From: Platycnemis pennipes
Taxonomy: Eukaryota; Arthropoda; Insecta; Odonata; Platycnemididae
Direction of reading: 5' to 3'
NCBI GenBank assembly: GCA_933228895.1
Contig: OW121857.1
Coordinates: 124,001-188,000, forward strand
DNA: 64,000 nucleotides
Made by a program: the position numbers and the translations under genes. Every line of letters begins with the position of its first letter. Within the stretch, counting starts at the first letter, position 1. Below the pieces are notes generated by a model. That model did not search any database, was not told the origin of the DNA, and was given only the letters and a program-made list of their open reading frames with translations. Positions 32,911 to 47,799 of this stretch are shown here, in pieces.

Positions 32911-35900
32911 AGCGGTTTTTCAAGTAGATTTATCCATTTCACCTATGTTCATTGCAATTGACCAACATTTACGCATAATATCAGAGGAGAACAAAAATTT
33001 CCAAATCTGAGTGCTCCATTCTAACGTGAATGTCATCAACTAAATGCATTTCTAACGCGATTTTTCAGCTAGAATTATCAATTTCACCTATGTTCATTGC
33101 AATTCACCAAAGCTTATGGAAAATGTCATACGAGAACCAAAATATCCAAATCTAAGTGCTCCTTTCAAATCTGGATTTCACCAAAAGTTTAATTCATTTC
33201 TAACGCGGTTTGTTAGCTAAAATAATCCACTTCACCTGTTTTCATTACATTTCACCAAAATTTTTGGAAAATGTCAAAGGAAAACAAAAATATCCACAGA
33301 GTGCTCCACTGAAACTAGAATTTCACCAACTAAATTCATTTCTAACGCGGTTTTTCACCTAAAATTGTCCATTTCACCTGTTTTTTTGCGTTTCACCAAA
33401 ATTTACGCAAAATGTCATAGGAGAACAAAAATATCCAAATCTGAGTGCTCCATTCTAACGTAAATGTCATCAACTCCATGCATTTTTAAAGCGGTTTTTC
33501 AAGTAGATTTATCCATTTCACCTATGTTCATTGCAATTGACCAACATTTACGCATAATATCAGAGGAGAACAAAAATTTCCAAATCTGAGTGCTCCATTC
33601 TAACGTGAATGTCATCAACTAAATGCATTTCTAACGCGATTTTTCAGCTAGAATTATCAATTTCACCTATGTTCATTGCAATTCACCAAAGCTTATGGAA
33701 AATGTCATACGAGAACCAAAATATCCAAATCTAAGTGCTCCTTTCAAATCTGGATTTCACCAAAAGTTTAATTCATTTCTAACGCGGTTTGTTAGCTAAA
33801 ATAATCCACTTCACCTGTTTTCATTACATTTCACCAAAATTTTTGGAAAATGTCAAAGGAAAACAAAAATATCCTCAGAGTGCTCCACTGAAACTAGAAT
33901 TTCACCAACTAAATTCATTTCTAACGCGGTTTTTCACCTAAAATTATCCATTTCGCCTGTTTTCATTGAATTTTATTTCCGGGTATGTCATATGAGAACA
34001 AAAATATCAAAATCTGAGTGCTCCACTCAAATTTGAATTTCACAAACAAAAAATTCATTTCTTAATCGGATTTTCAGCTAAACTTATCCATTTCGCCGGT
34101 CTTCATTGCATTTCCCCAAAATTTACGCAAAATGTCATAGGAGAACAAAAATATCGAAATCTAGGTGCTCCACTCAAACTTGAATTTCACCAAATAAATT
34201 CAATTGTATCGCGGTTTTTCAGCTAAAATTGTCAATTTCACCTTTTGTTATTGCATTTTACCTAAATTTCCGCAAAATGTCATAAGAGAACAAAATGATC
34301 TAAATCTGAGTGCTTCATTTAAACTTAAATTTCACCAACTTAATTCATTTCTTACACGGTTTTTAACTAAAATTATCCTTTTTTCCTGTCTGCATTGCAT
34401 TTCACCAAAATGTACCCAAAATATCATTAGAGAACAAAAATATCCAAATCTGAGTTCACCACTCAAACTTGAATTTCAACACATAAACCATTTTTAACGC
34501 ATTTTTTAGCTAAAGTTATCCATGTTGCCTTTTTTCATTGCATTTCACAGAAATTTACGCAAAATATCATAGGAGAACAAAAATATCCAAATCTGAGTGC
34601 TCCACTTCAAAATGAATTTCACAAAATAAATTCATTTCTAACACGGTCTGAATTAAAATGGATTTGCACATTGGCTAGAGACTAAACAGTGTTATACATA
34701 AATAATGAATGAGAAATAAAAATATCCAAATCTGAGTGCACCACTTATACTTGAATTTCACCAAAAAATTCATTTCTAATGCGGTTTTTCAGCTTAAATT
34801 ATCCACGTCGCCTGTCTTCATTGCATTTTACCAACATTTACGCAAAATATCATAGGAGAACAAACATATCCAATTCTGAGTGCTCCACTCAACCTTAAAT
34901 TTCAGCAAATAAATTCATTTTTAACGATTTTTTTAGCTTAAATTAGCCATTTTGCCTGCCTTGATTGCATTTTACCAAAATTTACGCAAAATAACATAGG
35001 AGAACAAAAATATTTAAATCTGAGTGATCTACTTCAAAATGAATTTCACTAACTAAATTCATTTCTAACACGGTCTGAATTATGTAGGAACAAAAACATC
35101 TAAATCTGAGTTTTTCACTCAAACTTAAATTTCACAAACTAAATTCATTTCTAACGCTTTTTGTAGCTAAAATTAGCCATTTTGCCTGCCTTGATTGCAT
35201 TTCACTAAAATTTACAGAAAATGTCATACGAGAACAAAAATATTCAAATCTGAGTGCTCCACTCAAACTTGAATTTCACAAACTAAATGCATTTCTAACG
35301 CGGTTTTTTAGCTGAACCTGTCTATTTCACCTGTTTTCATTGCAGTTCACTAAAACTTACGCAAAATGTCATAGGAGAACAAATATATGCAAATCTTAGT
35401 GCTCGTTTCAAACTTGAATTTCATCAACAAAAATCATTTCTAACGCGGTTTTTCTGCTTAAATTGTCCATTTCAAATTTTTTTCATTGATTTCACTAAAA
35501 GTTACGCAAAATCTTATTGGAGAGCAAAAAAATCCAAATCTGAGTGCTCCACTGAAACTTGAATTTCACTGTCTAAATTCATTTCCAACGCGGTTTTTCA
35601 CCTAAAATTATCCATTTCGCCTGCAATCATTGCAATTTTACCAGCATTTACGCAAAATGTCATAGCAGAACTAAGATATCTAAATCTGAGTGCTCCACTC
35701 ATACTTGAATTTCACAAACTAAATTTATTTCTAACCCGGTTATCAACTAAAACTAACTTTTGCTTGTCTACATTGCATTTCACCAAAATTTGTGCAGAAC
35801 GGCATAGGAGAAGAAAAATATCCAAATCTGAGTTCTCCACTCAAACATGAATTTCACCAACTAAATTCATTTCTTACGCGGTTTTTCAGCTAAAATTATC

Positions 35901-37456
35901 CTTTTTTCCTGTGTTGACTGCATTTCACCAAAATATACGCAAAATTCCACAGGAAAACCAAAATATTCAAATCTGAGAGCTCAATTCAAACTAGAATTTC
36001 ACCAAATAAATTCATTTCTAACCCGATTTTTCAGCTAACATCATCCTTTTTCCTGTCTTCATTGCATGTTACTGAAAGGTACGCAAAATGTCATAAGAGA
36101 AAAAAAATATCAAAATCTCATGGCTCCACTCTAACTTGAATTTTACCAACTAAAAACTCATTTCTAACGCAATTTTTCAGCAAAAATTATCCATTTCGTC
36201 TCTTTTCATTGCAAGTTACAAAAATTTACAAAAAATGTCATAGGAGAACAAAAATTTTCCAATCTTAGTGCTCCCCTGAACTTGAATTTCACAAACTAAT
36301 TTCATTTCTAACGCGATTTTTAAGCTTAAATTATCAATTTCGCCTGTCTTCATTGCATTTCATTAAAAAATACGCAAAATGTCATAGGAGAACAAAAATA
36401 TGCAAATCTGAGTGCTCCACTCAAATTTAAATTTCACCAACTAAAATCGTTTCTAACGCGGTTTGTTAGCTAAAATAATCCACTTCACCTGTTTTCATTA
36501 CATTTCACCAAAATTTTTGGAAAATGTCAAAGGAAAACAAAAATATCCACAGAGTGCTCCACTGAAACTAGAATTTCACCAACTAAATTCATTTCTAACG
36601 CGGTTTTTCACCTAAAATTGTCCATTTCACCTGTTTTTTTGCGTTTCACCAAAATTTACGCAAAATGTCATAGGAGAACAAAAATATCCAAATCTGAGTG
36701 CTCCATTCTAACGTAAATGTCATCAACTCCATGCATTTTTAAAGCGGTTTTTCAAGTAGATTTATCCATTTCACCTATGTTCATTGCAATTGACTAACAT
36801 TTACGCATAATATCAGAGGAGAACAAAAATTTTCAAATCTGAGTGCTCCGTTCTAACGTGAATGTCATCAACTAAATGCATTTCTAACGCGATTTTTCAG
36901 CTAGAATTATCAATTTCACCTATGTTCATTGCAATTCACCAAAGCTTATGGAAAATGTCATACGAGAACCAAAATATCCAAATCTAAGTGCTCCTTTCAA
37001 ATCTGGATTTCACCAAAAGTTTAATTCATTTCTAACGCGGTTTGTTAGCTAAAATAATCCACTTCACCTGTTTTCATTACATTTCACCAAAATTTTTGGA
37101 AAATGTCAAAGGAAAACAAAAATATCCACAGAGTGCTCCACTGAAACTAGAATTTCACCAACTAAATTTATTTCTAACGCGGTTTTTCACCTAAAATTAT
37201 CCATTTCGCCTGTTTTCATTGAACTTTTTTTCGGGGTATGTCATATGAGAACAAAAATATCAAAATCTGAGTGCTCCACTCAAATTTGAATTTCACAAAC
37301 AAAAAATTCATTTCTTAATCGGATTTTCAGCTAAACTTATCCATTTCGCCGGTCTTCATTGCATTTCCCCAAAATTTTCGCAAAATGTCATAGGAGAACA
37401 AAAATATCGAAATCTAGGTGCTCCACTCAAACTTGAATTTCACCAAATAAATTCAA

Positions 37457-40400
37457 TTGTATCGCGGTTTTTCGGCTAAAATTGTCAATTTCACCTTTTT
37501 TTATTGCATTTTACCTAAATTTACGCAAAATGTCATAAGAGAACAAAATGATCTAAATCTGAGTGCTTCATTTAAACTTAAATTTCACCAACTTAATTCA
37601 TTTCTTACACGGTTTTTAACTAAAATTATCCTTTTTTCCTGTCTGCATTGCATTTCACCAAAATGTACCCAAAATATCATTAGAGAACAAAAATATCCAA
37701 ATCTGAGTTCACCACTCAAACTTGAATTTCAACACATAAACCATTTTTAACGCATTTTTTAGCTAAAGTTATCCATGTTGCCTGTTTTCATTGCATTTCA
37801 CAGAAATTTACGCAAAATATCATAGGAGAACAAAAATATCCAAATCTGAGTGCTCCACTTCAAAATGAATTTCACAAAATAAATTCATTTCTAACACGGT
37901 CTTAATTAAAATGGATTTGCACATTGGCTAGAGACTAAACAGTGTTATACATAAATAATGAATGAGAAATAAAAATATCCAAATCTGAGTGCACCACTTA
38001 TACTTGAATTTCACCAAAAAATTCATTTCTAATGCGGTTTTTCAGCTAAAATTATCCACGTCGCCTGTCTTCATTGCATTTTACCAACATTTACGCAAAA
38101 TATCATAGGAGAACAAACATATCCAATTCTGAGTGCTCCACTCAACCTTAAATTTCAGCAACTAAATTCATTTTTAACGCTTTTTTTAGCTAAAATTAGC
38201 CATTTTGCCTGCCTTGATTGCATTTTACCAAAATTTACGCAAAATAACATAGGAGAACAAAAATATTTAAATCTGAGTGATCTACTTCAAAATGAATTTC
38301 ACTAACTAAATTCATTTCTAACACGGTCTGAATTATGTAGGAACAAAAACATCTAAATCTGAGTTTTTCACTCAAACTTAAATTTCACAAACTAAATTCA
38401 TTTCTAACGCTTTTTTTAGCTAAAATTAGCCATTTTGCCTGCCTTGATTGCATTTCACTAAAATTTACAGAAAATGTCATACGAGAACAAAAATATTCAA
38501 ATCTGAGTGCTCCACTCAAACTTGAATTTCACAAACTAAATGCATTTCTAACGCGGTTTTTTAGCTGAACCTGTCTATTTCACCTGTTTTCATTGCAGTT
38601 CACTAAAACTTACGCAAAATGTCATAGGAGAACAAATATATGCAAATCTTAGTGCTCGTTTCAAACTTGAATTTCATCAACAAAAATCATTTCTAACGCG
38701 GTTTTTCTGCTTATATTGTCCATTTCAAATTTTTTTCATTGATTTCACTAAAATTTACGCAAAATCTTATTGGAGAGCAAAAAAATCCAAATCTGAGTGC
38801 TCCACTGAAACTTGAATTTCACTGTCTAAATTCATTTCCAACGCGGTTTTTCACCTAAAATTATCCATTTCGCCTGCAATCATTGCAATTTTACCAGCAT
38901 TTACGCAAAATGTCATAGCAGAACTAAGATATCTAAATCTGAGTGCTCCACTCATACTTGAATTTCACAAACTAAATTTATTTCTAACCCGGTTATCAAC
39001 TAAAACTAACTTTTGCTTGTCTACATTGCATTTCACCAAAATTTGTGCAGAACGGCATAGGAGAAGAAAAATATCCAAATCTGAGTTCTCCACTCAAACA
39101 TGAATTTCACCAACTAAATTCATTTCTTACGCGGTTTTTCAGCTAAAATTATCCTTTTTTCCTGTGTTGACTGCATTTCCACAAAATATACGCAAAATTC
39201 CACAGGAAAACCAAAATATTCAAATCTGAGAGCTCAATTCAAACTAGAATTTCACCAAATAAATTCATTTCTAACCCGATTTTTCAGCTAACATCATCCT
39301 TTTTCCTGTCTTCATTGCATGTTACTGAAAGGTACGCAAAATGTCATAAGAGAAAAAAAATATCAAAATCTGATGGATCCACTCTAACTTGAATTTTACC
39401 AACTAAAAACTCATTTCTAACGCAATTTTTCAGCAAAAATTATCCATTTCGTCTCTTTTCATTGCAAGTTACAAACATTTACAAAAAATGTCATAGGAGA
39501 ACAAAAATATTCCAATCTTAGTGCTCCCCTGAACTTGAATTTCACAAACTAATTTCATTTCTAACGCGATTTTTAAGCTTAAATTATCAATTTCGCCTGT
39601 CTTCATTGCATTTCATTAAAAAATACGCAAAATGTCATAGGAGAACAAAAATATGCAAATCTGAGTGCTCCACTCAAATTTAAATTTCACCAACTAAAAT
39701 AGTTTCTAACGCAGTTTTTCAGTTAAAATTGTCCATTTCACCTGTTTTTTTGCGTTTCACCAAAATTTACGCAAAATGTCATAGGAGAACAAAAATATCC
39801 AAATCTGAGTGCTCCATTCTAACGTAAATGTCATCAACTCCATGCATTTTTAAAGCGGTTTTTCAAGTAGATTTGTCCATTTCACCTATGTTCATTGCAA
39901 TTGACCAACATTTACGCATAATATCAGAGGAGAACAAAAATTTCCAAATCTGAGTGCTCCATTCTAACGTGAATGTCATCAACTAAATGCATTTCTAACG
40001 CGATTTTTCAGCTAGAATTATCAATTTCACCTATGTTCATTGCAATTCACCAAAGCTTATGGAAAATGTCATACGAGAACCAAAATATCCAAATCTAAGT
40101 GCTCCTTTCAAATCTGGATTTCACCAAAAGTTTAATTCATTTCTAACGCGGTTTGTTAGCTAAAATAATCCACTTCACCTGTTTTCATTACATTTCACCA
40201 AAATTTTTGGAAAATGTCAAAGGAAAACAAAAATATCCACAGAGTGCTCCACTGAAACTAGAATTTCACCAACTAAATTTATTTCTAACGCGGTTTTTCA
40301 CCTAAAATTATCCATTTCGCCTGTTTTCATTGAACTTTTTTTCGGGGTATGTCATATGAGAACAAAAATATCAAAATCTGAGTGCTCCACTCAAATTTGA

Positions 40401-43400
40401 ATTTCACAAACAAAAAATTCATTTCTTAATCGGATTTTCAGCTAAACTTATCCATTTCGCCGGTCTTCATTGCATTTCCCCAAAATTTTCGCAAAATGTC
40501 ATAGGAGAACAAAAATATCGAAATCTAGGTGCTCCACTCAAACTTGAATTTCACCAAATAAATTCAATTGTATCGCGGTTTTTCGGCTAAAATTGTCAAT
40601 TTCACCTTTTTTTATTGCATTTTACCTAAATTTACGCAAAATGTCATAAGAGAACAAAATGATCTAAATCTGAGTGCTTCATTTAAACTTAAATTTCACC
40701 AACTTAATTCATTTCTTACACGGTTTTTAACTAAAATTATCCTTTTTTCCTGTCTGCATTGCATTTCACCAAAATGTACCCAAAATATCATTAGAGAACA
40801 AAAATATCCAAATCTGAGTTCACCACTCAAACTTGAATTTCAACACATAAACCATTTTTAACGCATTTTTTAGCTAAAGTTATCCATGTTGCCTGTTTTC
40901 ATTGCATTTCACAGAAATTTACGCAAAATATCATAGGAGAACAAAAATATCCAAATCTGAGTGCTCCACTTCAAAATGAATTTCACAAAATAAATTCATT
41001 TCTAACACGGTCTTAATTAAAATGGATTTGCACATTGGCTAGAGACTAAACAGTGTTATACATAAATAATGAATGAGAAATAAAAATATCCAAATCTGAG
41101 TGCACCACTTATACTTGAATTTCACCAAAAAATTCATTTCTAATGCGGTTTTTCAGCTAAAATTATCCACGTCGCCTGTCTTCATTGCATTTTACCAACA
41201 TTTACGCAAAATATCATAGGAGAACAAACATATCCAATTCTGAGTGCTCCACTCAACCTTAAATTTCAGCAACTAAATTCATTTTTAACGCTTTTTTTAG
41301 CTAAAATTAGCCATTTTGCCTGCCTTGATTGCATTTTACCAAAATTTACGCAAAATAACATAGGAGAACAAAAATATTTAAATCTGAGTGATCTACTTCA
41401 AAATGAATTTCACTAACTAAATTCATTTCTAACACGGTCTGAATTATGTAGGAACAAAAACATCTAAATCTGAGTTTTTCACTCAAACTTAAATTTCACA
41501 AACTAAATTCATTTCTAACGCTTTTTTTAGCTAAAATTAGCCATTTTGCCTGCCTTGATTGCATTTCACTAAAATTTACAGAAAATGTCATACGAGAACA
41601 AAAATATTCAAATCTGAGTGCTCCACTCAAACTTGAATTTCACAAACTAAATGCATTTCTAACGCGGTTTTTTAGCTGAACCTGTCTATTTCACCTGTTT
41701 TCATTGCAGTTCACTAAAACTTACGCAAAATGTCATAGGAGAACAAATATATGCAAATCTTAGTGCTCGTTTCAAACTTGAATTTCATCAACAAAAATCA
41801 TTTCTAACGCGGTTTTTCTGCTTATATTGTCCATTTCAAATTTTTTTCATTGATTTCACTAAAATTTACGCAAAATCTTATTGGAGAGCAAAAAAATCCA
41901 AATCTGAGTGCTCCACTGAAACTTGAATTTCACTGTCTAAATTCATTTCCAACGCGGTTTTTCACCTAAAATTATCCATTTCGCCTGCAATCATTGCAAT
42001 TTTACCAGCATTTACGCAAAATGTCATAGCAGAACTAAGATATCTAAATCTGAGTGCTCCACTCATACTTGAATTTCACAAACTAAATTTATTTCTAACC
42101 CGGTTATCAACTAAAACTAACTTTTGCTTGTCTACATTGCATTTCACCAAAATTTGTGCAGAACGGCATAGGAGAAGAAAAATATCCAAATCTGAGTTCT
42201 CCACTCAAACATGAATTTCACCAACTAAATTCATTTCTTACGCGGTTTTTCAGCTAAAATTATCCTTTTTTCCTGTGTTGACTGCATTTCCACAAAATAT
42301 ACGCAAAATTCCACAGGAAAACCAAAATATTCAAATCTGAGAGCTCAATTCAAACTAGAATTTCACCAAATAAATTCATTTCTAACCCGATTTTTCAGCT
42401 AACATCATCCTTTTTCCTGTCTTCATTGCATGTTACTGAAAGGTACGCAAAATGTCATAAGAGAAAAAAAATATCAAAATCTGATGGATCCACTCTAACT
42501 TGAATTTTACCAACTAAAAACTCATTTCTAACGCAATTTTTCAGCAAAAATTATCCATTTCGTCTCTTTTCATTGCAAGTTACAAACATTTACAAAAAAT
42601 GTCATAGGAGAACAAAAATATTCCAATCTTAGTGCTCCCCTGAACTTGAATTTCACAAACTAATTTCATTTCTAACGCGATTTTTAAGCTTAAATTATCA
42701 ATTTCGCCTGTCTTCATTGCATTTCATTAAAAAATACGCAAAATGTCATAGGAGAACAAAAATATGCAAATCTGAGTGCTCCACTCAAATTTAAATTTCA
42801 CCAACTAAAATAGTTTCTAACGCAGTTTTTCAGTTAAAATTGTCCATTTCACCTGTTTTTTTGCGTTTCACCAAAATTTACGCAAAATGTCATAGGAGAA
42901 CAAAAATATCCAAATCTGAGTGCTCCATTCTAACGTAAATGTCATCAACTCCATGCATTTTTAAAGCGGTTTTTCAAGTAGATTTGTCCATTTCACCTAT
43001 GTTCATTGCAATTGACCAACATTTACGCATAATATCAGAGGAGAACAAAAATTTCCAAATCTGAGTGCTCCATTCTAACGTGAATGTCATCAACTAAATG
43101 CATTTCTAACGCGATTTTTCAGCTAGAATTATCAATTTCACCTATGTTCATTGCAATTCACCAAAGCTTATGGAAAATGTCATACGAGAACCAAAATATC
43201 CAAATCTAAGTGCTCCTTTCAAATCTGGATTTCACCAAAAGTTTAATTCATTTCTAACGCGGTTTGTTAGCTAAAATAATCCACTTCACCTGTTTTCATT
43301 ACATTTCACCAAAATTTTTGGAAAATGTCAAAGGAAAACAAAAATATCCACAGAGTGCTCCACTGAAACTAGAATTTCACCAACTAAATTTATTTCTAAC

Positions 43401-46400
43401 GCGGTTTTTCACCTAAAATTATCCATTTCGCCTGTTTTCATTGAACTTTTTTTCGGGGTATGTCATATGAGAACAAAAATATCAAAATCTGAGTGCTCCA
43501 CTCAAATTTGAATTTCACAAACAAAAAATTCATTTCTTAATCGGATTTTCAGCTAAACTTATCCATTTCGCCGGTCTTCATTGCATTTCCCCAAAATTTT
43601 CGCAAAATGTCATAGGAGAACAAAAATATCGAAATCTAGGTGCTCCACTCAAACTTGAATTTCACCAAATAAATTCAATTGTATCGCGGTTTTTCAGCTA
43701 AAATTGTCAATTTCACCTTTTTTTATTGCATTTTACCTAAATTTACGCAAAATGTCATAAGAGAACAAAATGATCTAAATCTGAGTGCTTCATTTAAACT
43801 TAAATTTCACCAACTTAATTCATTTCTTACACGGTTTTTAACTAAAATTATCCTTTTTTCCTGTCTGCATTGCATTTCACCAAAATGTACCCAAAATATC
43901 ATTAGAGAACAAAAATATCCAAATCTGAGTTCACCACTCAAACTTGAATTTCAACACATAAACCATTTTTAACGCATTTTTTAGCTAAAGTTATCCATGT
44001 TGCCTGTTTTCATTGCATTTCACAGAAATTTACGCAAAATATCATAGGAGAACAAAAATATCCAAATCTGAGTGCTCCACTTCAAAATGAATTTCACAAA
44101 ATAAATTCATTTCTAACACGGTCTGAATTAAAAAGGATTTGCACATTGGCTAGAGACTAAACAGTGTTATACATAAATAATGAATGAGAAATAAAAATAT
44201 CCAAATCTGAGTGCACCACTTATACTTGAATTTCACCAAAAAATTCATTTCTAATGCGGTTTTTCAGCTAAAATTATCCACGTCGCCTGTCTTCATTGCA
44301 TTTTACCAACATTTACGCAAAATATCATAGGAGAACAAACATATCCAATTCTGAGTGCTCCACTCAACCTTAAATTTCAGCAACTAAATTCATTTTTAAC
44401 GCTTTTTTTAGCTAAAATTAGCCATTTTGCCTGCCTTGATTGCATTTTACCAAAATTTACGCAAAATAACATAGGAGAACAAAAATATTTAAATCTGAGT
44501 GATCTACTTCAAAATTAATTTCACTAACTAAATTCATTTCTAACACGGTCTGAATTATGTAGGAACAAAAACATCTAAATCTGAGTTTTTCACTCAAACT
44601 TAAATTTCACAAACTAAATTCATTTCTAACGCTTTTTTTAGCTAAAATTAGCCATTTTGCCTGCCTTGATTGCATTTCACTAAAATTTACAGAAAATGTC
44701 ATACGAGAACAAAAATATTCAAATCTGAGTGCTCCACTCAAACTTGAATTTCACAAACTAAATGCATTTCTAACGCGGTTTTTTAGCTGAACCTGTCTAT
44801 TTCACCTGTTTTCATTGCAGTTCACTAAAACTTACGCAAAATGTCATAGGAGAACAAATATATGCAAATCTTAGTGCTCGTTTCAAACTTGAATTTCATC
44901 AACAAAAATCATTTCTAACGCGGTTTTTCTGCTTATATTGTCCATTTCAAATTTTTTTCATTGATTTCACTAAAATTTACGCAAAATCTTATTGGAGAGC
45001 AAAAAAATCCAAATCTGAGTGCTCCACTGAAACTTGAATTTCACTGTCTAAATTCATTTCCAACGCGGTTTTTCACCTAAAATTATCCATTTCGCCTGCA
45101 ATCATTGCAATTTTACCAGCATTTACGCAAAATGTCATAGCAGAACTAAGATATCTAAATCTGAGTGCTCCACTCATACTTGAATTTCACAAACTAAATT
45201 TATTTCTAACCCGGTTATCAACTAAAACTAACTTTTGCTTGTCTACATTGCATTTCACCAAAATTTGTGCAGAACGGCATAGGAGAAGAAAAATATCCAA
45301 ATCTGAGTTCTCCACTCAAACATGAATTTCACCAACTAAATTCATTTCTTACGCGGTTTTTCAATTAAATTATCCTTTTTTCCTGTGTTGACTGCATTTC
45401 ACCAAAATATACGCAAAATTCCACAGGAAAACCAAAATATTCAAATCTGAGAGCTCAATTCAAACTAGAATTTCACCAAATAAATTCATTTCTAACCCGA
45501 TTTTTCAGCTAACATCATCCTTTTTCCTGTCTTCATTGCATTTTACTGAAAGGTACGCAAAATGTCATAAGAGAAAAAAAATATCAAAATCTGATGGCTC
45601 CACTCTAAGTTGAATTTTACCAACTAAAAACGCATTTCTAACGCAATTTTTCAGCAAAAATTATCCATTTCGTCTCTTTTCATTGCAAGTTACAAAAATT
45701 TACAAAAAATGTCATAGGAGAACAAAAATTTTCCAATCTTAGTGCTCCCCTGAACTTGAATTTCACAAACTAATTTCATTTCTAACGCGATTTTTAAGCT
45801 TAAATTATCAATTTCGCCTGTCTTCATTGCATTTCATTAAAAAATACGCAAAATGTCATAGGAGAACAAAAATATGCAAATCTGAGTGCTCCACTCAAAT
45901 TTAAATTTCACCAACTAAAATCGTTTCTAACGCAGTTTTTCAGTTAAAATTGTCCATTTCACCTGTTTTTTTGCGTTTCACCAAAATTTACGCAAAATGT
46001 CATAGGAGAACAAAAATATCCAAATCTGAGTGCTCCATTCTAACGTAAATGTCATCAACTCCATGCATTTTTAAAGCGGTTTTTCAAGTAGATTTATCCA
46101 TTTCACCTATGTTCATTGCAATTGACCAACATTTACGCATAATATCAGAGGAGAACAAAAATTTCCAAATCTGAGTGCTCCATTCTAACGTGAATGTCAT
46201 CAACTAAATGCATTTCTAACGCGATTTTTCAGCTAGAATTATCAATTTCACCTATGTTCATTGCAATTCACCAAAGCTTATGGAAAATGTCATACGAGAA
46301 CCAAAATATCCAAATCTAAGTGCTCCTTTCAAATCTGGATTTCACCAAAAGTTTAATTCATTTCTAACGCGGTTTGTTAGCTAAAATAATCCACTTCACC

Positions 46401-46788
46401 TGTTTTCATTACATTTCACCAAAATTTTTGGAAAATGTCAAAGGAAAACAAAAATATCCACAGAGTGCTCCACTGAAACTAGAATTTCACCAACTAAATT
46501 CATTTCTAACGCGGTTTTTCACCTAAAATTATCCATTTCGCCTGTTTTCATTGAACTTTTTTTCGGGGTATGTCATATGAGAACAAAAATATCAAAATCT
46601 GAGTGCTCCACTCAAATTTGAATTTCACAAACAAAAAATTCATTTCTTAATCCGATTTTCAGCTAAACTTATCCATTTCGCCGTTCTTCATTGCATTTCC
46701 CCAAAATTTAAGCAAAATGTCATAGGAGAACAAAAATATCGAAATCTAGGTGCTCCACTCAAACTTGAATTTCACCAAATAAATTCAA
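37457..46788 (+). repeat. three near-identical 3.11-kb HOR units
   Basis: Units at 37457-40567, 40568-43678 and 43679-46788 have the same length to within one base. The first two share private variants (TTTTTCGGCTAAAATTG, CTTAATTAAAATGG, GATGGATCCACTC) that the third lacks. This is the most recently homogenised part of the array. I saw no difference between the first two in the stretches compared. Confidence 0.8.
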
Positions 46789-47799
46789 TTGTATCGCGGT
46801 TTTTCAGCTAAAATTGTCAATTTCACCTTTTTTTATTGCATTTTACCTAAATTTACGCAAAATGTCATAAGAGAACAAAATGATCTAAATCTGAGTGCTT
46901 CATTTAAACTTAAATTTCACCAACTTAATTCATTTCTTACACGGTTTTTAACTAAAATTATCCTTTTTTCCTGTCTGCATTGCATTTCACCAAAATGTAC
47001 CCAAAATATCATTAGAGAACAAAAATATCCAAATCTGAGTTCACCACTCAAACTTGAATTTCAACACATAAACCATTTTTAACGCATTTTTTAGCTAAAG
47101 TTATCCATGTTGCCTGTTTTCATTGCATTTCACAGAAATTTACGCAAAATATCATAGGAGAAAAAAAATATCCAAATCTGAGTGCTCCACTTCAAAATGA
47201 ATTTCACAAAATAAATTCATTTCTAACACGGTCTGAATTAAAAAGGATTTGCACATTGGCTAGAGACTAAACAGTGTTATACATAAATAATGAATGAGAA
47301 ATAAAAATATCCAAATCTGAGTGCACCACTTATACTTGAATTTCACCAAAAAATTCATTTCTAATGCTGTTTTTCAGCTTAAATTATCCACGTCGCCTGT
47401 CTTCATTGCATTTTTCCAACATTTACGCAAAATATCATAGGAGAACAAACATATCCAATTCTGAGTGCTCCACTCAACCTTAAATTTCACCAACTAAATT
47501 CATTTCTAACGATTTTTCAGCTAAAATTGTCCATTTCAACTTTTTTTGTTGCATTACACCTAAATTTACGCAAAATGTCATAGGAGAACAAAAATATCTT
47601 AATCTGAGTGCTTCACTCAAACTTAAATTTCAGCAACTAAGTTCATTTCTAACGCTTTTTTTAGCTAAAATTAGCCATTTTGCCTGCCTTGATTGCATTT
47701 TACCAAAATTTACGCAAAATAACATAGGAGAACAAAAATATTTAAATCTGAGTGATCTACTTCAAAATGAATTTCACTAACTAAATTCATTTCTAACAC

